From positions 1 through 5,241 of the forward strand of contig JAGLGJ010000086.1 in assembly GCA_023144075.1 (NCBI GenBank): DNA of 5,241 bases, read 5' to 3'. Below the pieces are notes generated by a model. It was given only the letters and a program-made list of their open reading frames with translations, was not told the DNA's origin and did not search any database. This document shows, in pieces, positions 4,722 through 5,241 of this stretch. Numbering within the stretch: position 1 is the first letter of the stretch; each line of letters opens with the position of its first letter. Position numbers and translations under genes: made by a program. This stretch comes from Candidatus Bathyarchaeota archaeon (lineage in GTDB: Archaea > Thermoproteota > Bathyarchaeia > 40CM-2-53-6 > RBG-13-38-9).

Positions 4722-4943
4722 TCAACATGGTATGTTACTTGTATCGCCATGCTTATCTATGTTTAAAGATAATGTTGTTTTTTCAGTAACAGTCCATTCA
4801 CAGCCGCATTCTTTACAATTATATCCGCATAATTTTGCCCATTCAAATCCTTGATTATTATTAACTTCCTCTGGTTTTTGATTGTTAATATCTTCAGAGT
4901 CGCACTCTGGGCATACATCTTTCCAATCCATTTTTATCACCAT
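4722..4943 (-). CDS. small zinc-ribbon protein (73 aa)
   Basis: This is a zinc-ribbon-like protein. A first knuckle CPEC (Cys11/Cys14) and a second CKEC (Cys43/Cys46) are separated by 28 residues, and the W-T-V-T strand after the second knuckle is typical of ribbon folds. Extra cysteines lie at 39, 48 and 73. An asparagine-rich linker joins the knuckles, and the C-terminal 20 residues are polar. There is no membrane segment or signal peptide. Function is unknown; such proteins often bind nucleic acid or act as subunit adaptors. The open frame reaches a GTG at 4952, but that codon lies within the SD GAGGTGAT (4955-4948). ATG 4943 follows at proper spacing and is preferred. A second GGTGAT (4941-4936) also places ATG 4931 (MDWKDVCPEC) as an alternative. 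A degenerate tandem repeat adjoins the stop codon. Confidence 0.75.
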   Translation of the reverse strand: MVIKMDWKDVCPECDSEDINNQKPEEVNNNQGFEWAKLCGYNCKECGCEWTVTEKTTLSLNIDKHGDTSNIPC

Positions 4944-4977
4944 TATTATCACCTCTTAACATTTAGACGTAACAGGT

Positions 4978-4990
4978 AGTTTTATAGTAT
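4978..4990 (-). promoter_or_regulatory. TATA-like box for the 73-aa zinc-ribbon gene
   Basis: On the minus strand, ACTATAAAAC (about 4987-4978) lies roughly 40 bases before the ATG. Initiation about 25 bases downstream would give a very short leader that just includes the SD. TATATGTA at about 5004-4997 is a second candidate. Confidence 0.4.
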
Positions 4991-5008
4991 TCCATAATAC
5001 ATATACAA
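4982..5008 (-). CDS. possible eight-codon leader ORF
   Basis: GAGGTGA (5016-5010) is a near-perfect SD. It is followed by TTG at 5008 (one base after GAGGTGA, three after the GGTG core) and ATG at 5002 (seven bases after), in the same frame, reading L-Y-M-Y-Y-G-I-L then TAA (4984-4982). It lies upstream of the zinc-ribbon gene but overlaps its best TATA box, so it would be translated only from a longer transcript, for example read-through from EF-2. The only evidence is the SD. Confidence 0.2.
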   Translation of the reverse strand: MYMYYGIL

Positions 5009-5034
5009 CTCACCTCTACGTAATGGTAGGGTTT

Positions 5035-5120
5035 TAGGGGATGGTAATCCCTTAGTAGAGAAGAGTTCTCTGTCATATTGAAGAGGTTCCCGAAAGGAAT
5101 GATTGGGCAATCAAAATTGC
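5035..5120 (-). other. 3' region of the EF-2 transcript with several small hairpins
   Basis: Just after the EF-2 stop there are three compact stem-loops. GCAAT/ATTGC is at 5107-5120, AGAGAA/TTCTCT at 5057-5071, and GGGAT/ATCCC at 5038-5051, extendable to eight pairs by a G-U pair on the plus strand. None has a T-tract on the minus strand, so termination here is not demonstrated. Confidence 0.3.
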
Positions 5121-5126
5121 TTTAGT

Positions 5127-5241
5127 TTACCGTAATAGGTCTCTGGGCTTTGGAGGCGTGGGACTCATTCCTTTCCTCTGTCTAATTTCCGAAACTAGAT
5201 TACCCATCAAGCTAGTGGGCACCTTTTCCCAGCGAGAGAAT
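5127..5241 (-). CDS. fusA: C-terminal end of elongation factor 2 (partial, runs off the right edge)
   Basis: The last 37 codons of a minus-strand gene enter at 5240 in an open frame and end at TAA (5129-5127). The translation FSRWEKVPTSLMGNLVSE then IRQRKGMSPTPPKPRDLLR matches the conserved C-terminus of archaeal and eukaryotic EF-2. There a helix of the form V-x-x-I/T-R-K/Q-R-K-G-L/M is followed by a proline-rich stretch and a D-F/L-L ending (human eEF2: ETRKRKGLKEGIPALDNFL). EF-2 is the GTPase that moves tRNAs and mRNA on the ribosome after peptide bond formation. Only the end of domain V is present, so GTPase motifs and the diphthamide site cannot be checked. The distance to the next minus-strand gene (about 180 bases) and that gene's own TATA-like box suggest separate transcription. 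Confidence 0.72.
   Translation of the reverse strand, partial: FSRWEKVPTSLMGNLVSEIRQRKGMSPTPPKPRDLLR

Noticed and set aside
4639..4854. 71-codon plus-strand frame
   Set aside because: It is the antisense of the zinc-ribbon gene, whose SD and CxxC pairs support the minus strand.
5035..5200. Possible structured RNA (RNase P or SRP RNA) because of dense hairpins and a GAGGAAAG word on the minus strand
   Set aside because: The remaining conserved blocks of those RNAs are absent, and 5127-5241 reads cleanly as the EF-2 C-terminus, which explains the word.

Overview
The window looks archaeal. Ribosome binding sites match the archaeal GGAGGTGA anti-16S complement (226-233, 2748-2753, 3131-3136, 4948-4955). 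Several genes have AT-rich TATA-like boxes 20-50 bases ahead of the likely transcript start. Two products belong to archaeal/eukaryotic translation families: a Pelota/eRF1-like protein and the C-terminal end of elongation factor 2. The DNA is AT-rich. Recognisable intact coding sequence covers only about 38% of the window, which is low for an archaeon. A mesophilic archaeon, possibly an Asgard or similar lineage, is a guess from overall style, not something the sequence proves.

Layout: 1-238 is an AT-rich leader. A 48-residue cysteine-containing small protein (239-385, +) is followed by three consecutive hairpins at 384-510, two of them with T-tracts. A single-domain cupin (696-1148, +) has a TATA box, a weak SD and a 3' hairpin. 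The 855 bases after it (1149-2003) hold no intact gene, but 1478-1740 on the minus strand reads like the decayed end of a protein gene. A Pelota/eRF1-like gene lacking the N-terminal Sm-like domain is at 2004-2741 (-). A start-less, coding-like remnant (2899-3069, +) precedes a double zinc-ribbon gene (3144-3476, +). The stretch 3477-4721 has no intact gene. It holds three coding-like minus-strand fragments (3535-3633, 3621-3728, 3737-3913), a minus-strand terminator-like hairpin (4142-4165) and a degenerate 60-base direct repeat containing a 19-base palindrome (4601-4720). A 73-residue zinc-ribbon protein (4722-4943, -) follows, then the EF-2 C-terminus running off the right edge (5127-5241, -).

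No operon can be shown, because every intact gene is well separated and most have their own promoter-like sequence. Two genes concern translation (EF-2 and the Pelota-like protein). Three are small cysteine-pair proteins, the usual class of archaeal zinc-ribbon adaptors or regulators. The rest reads as an eroding region in which fragments of older genes lie between small surviving ones. I found no CRISPR array, tRNA, rRNA or intact mobile element.
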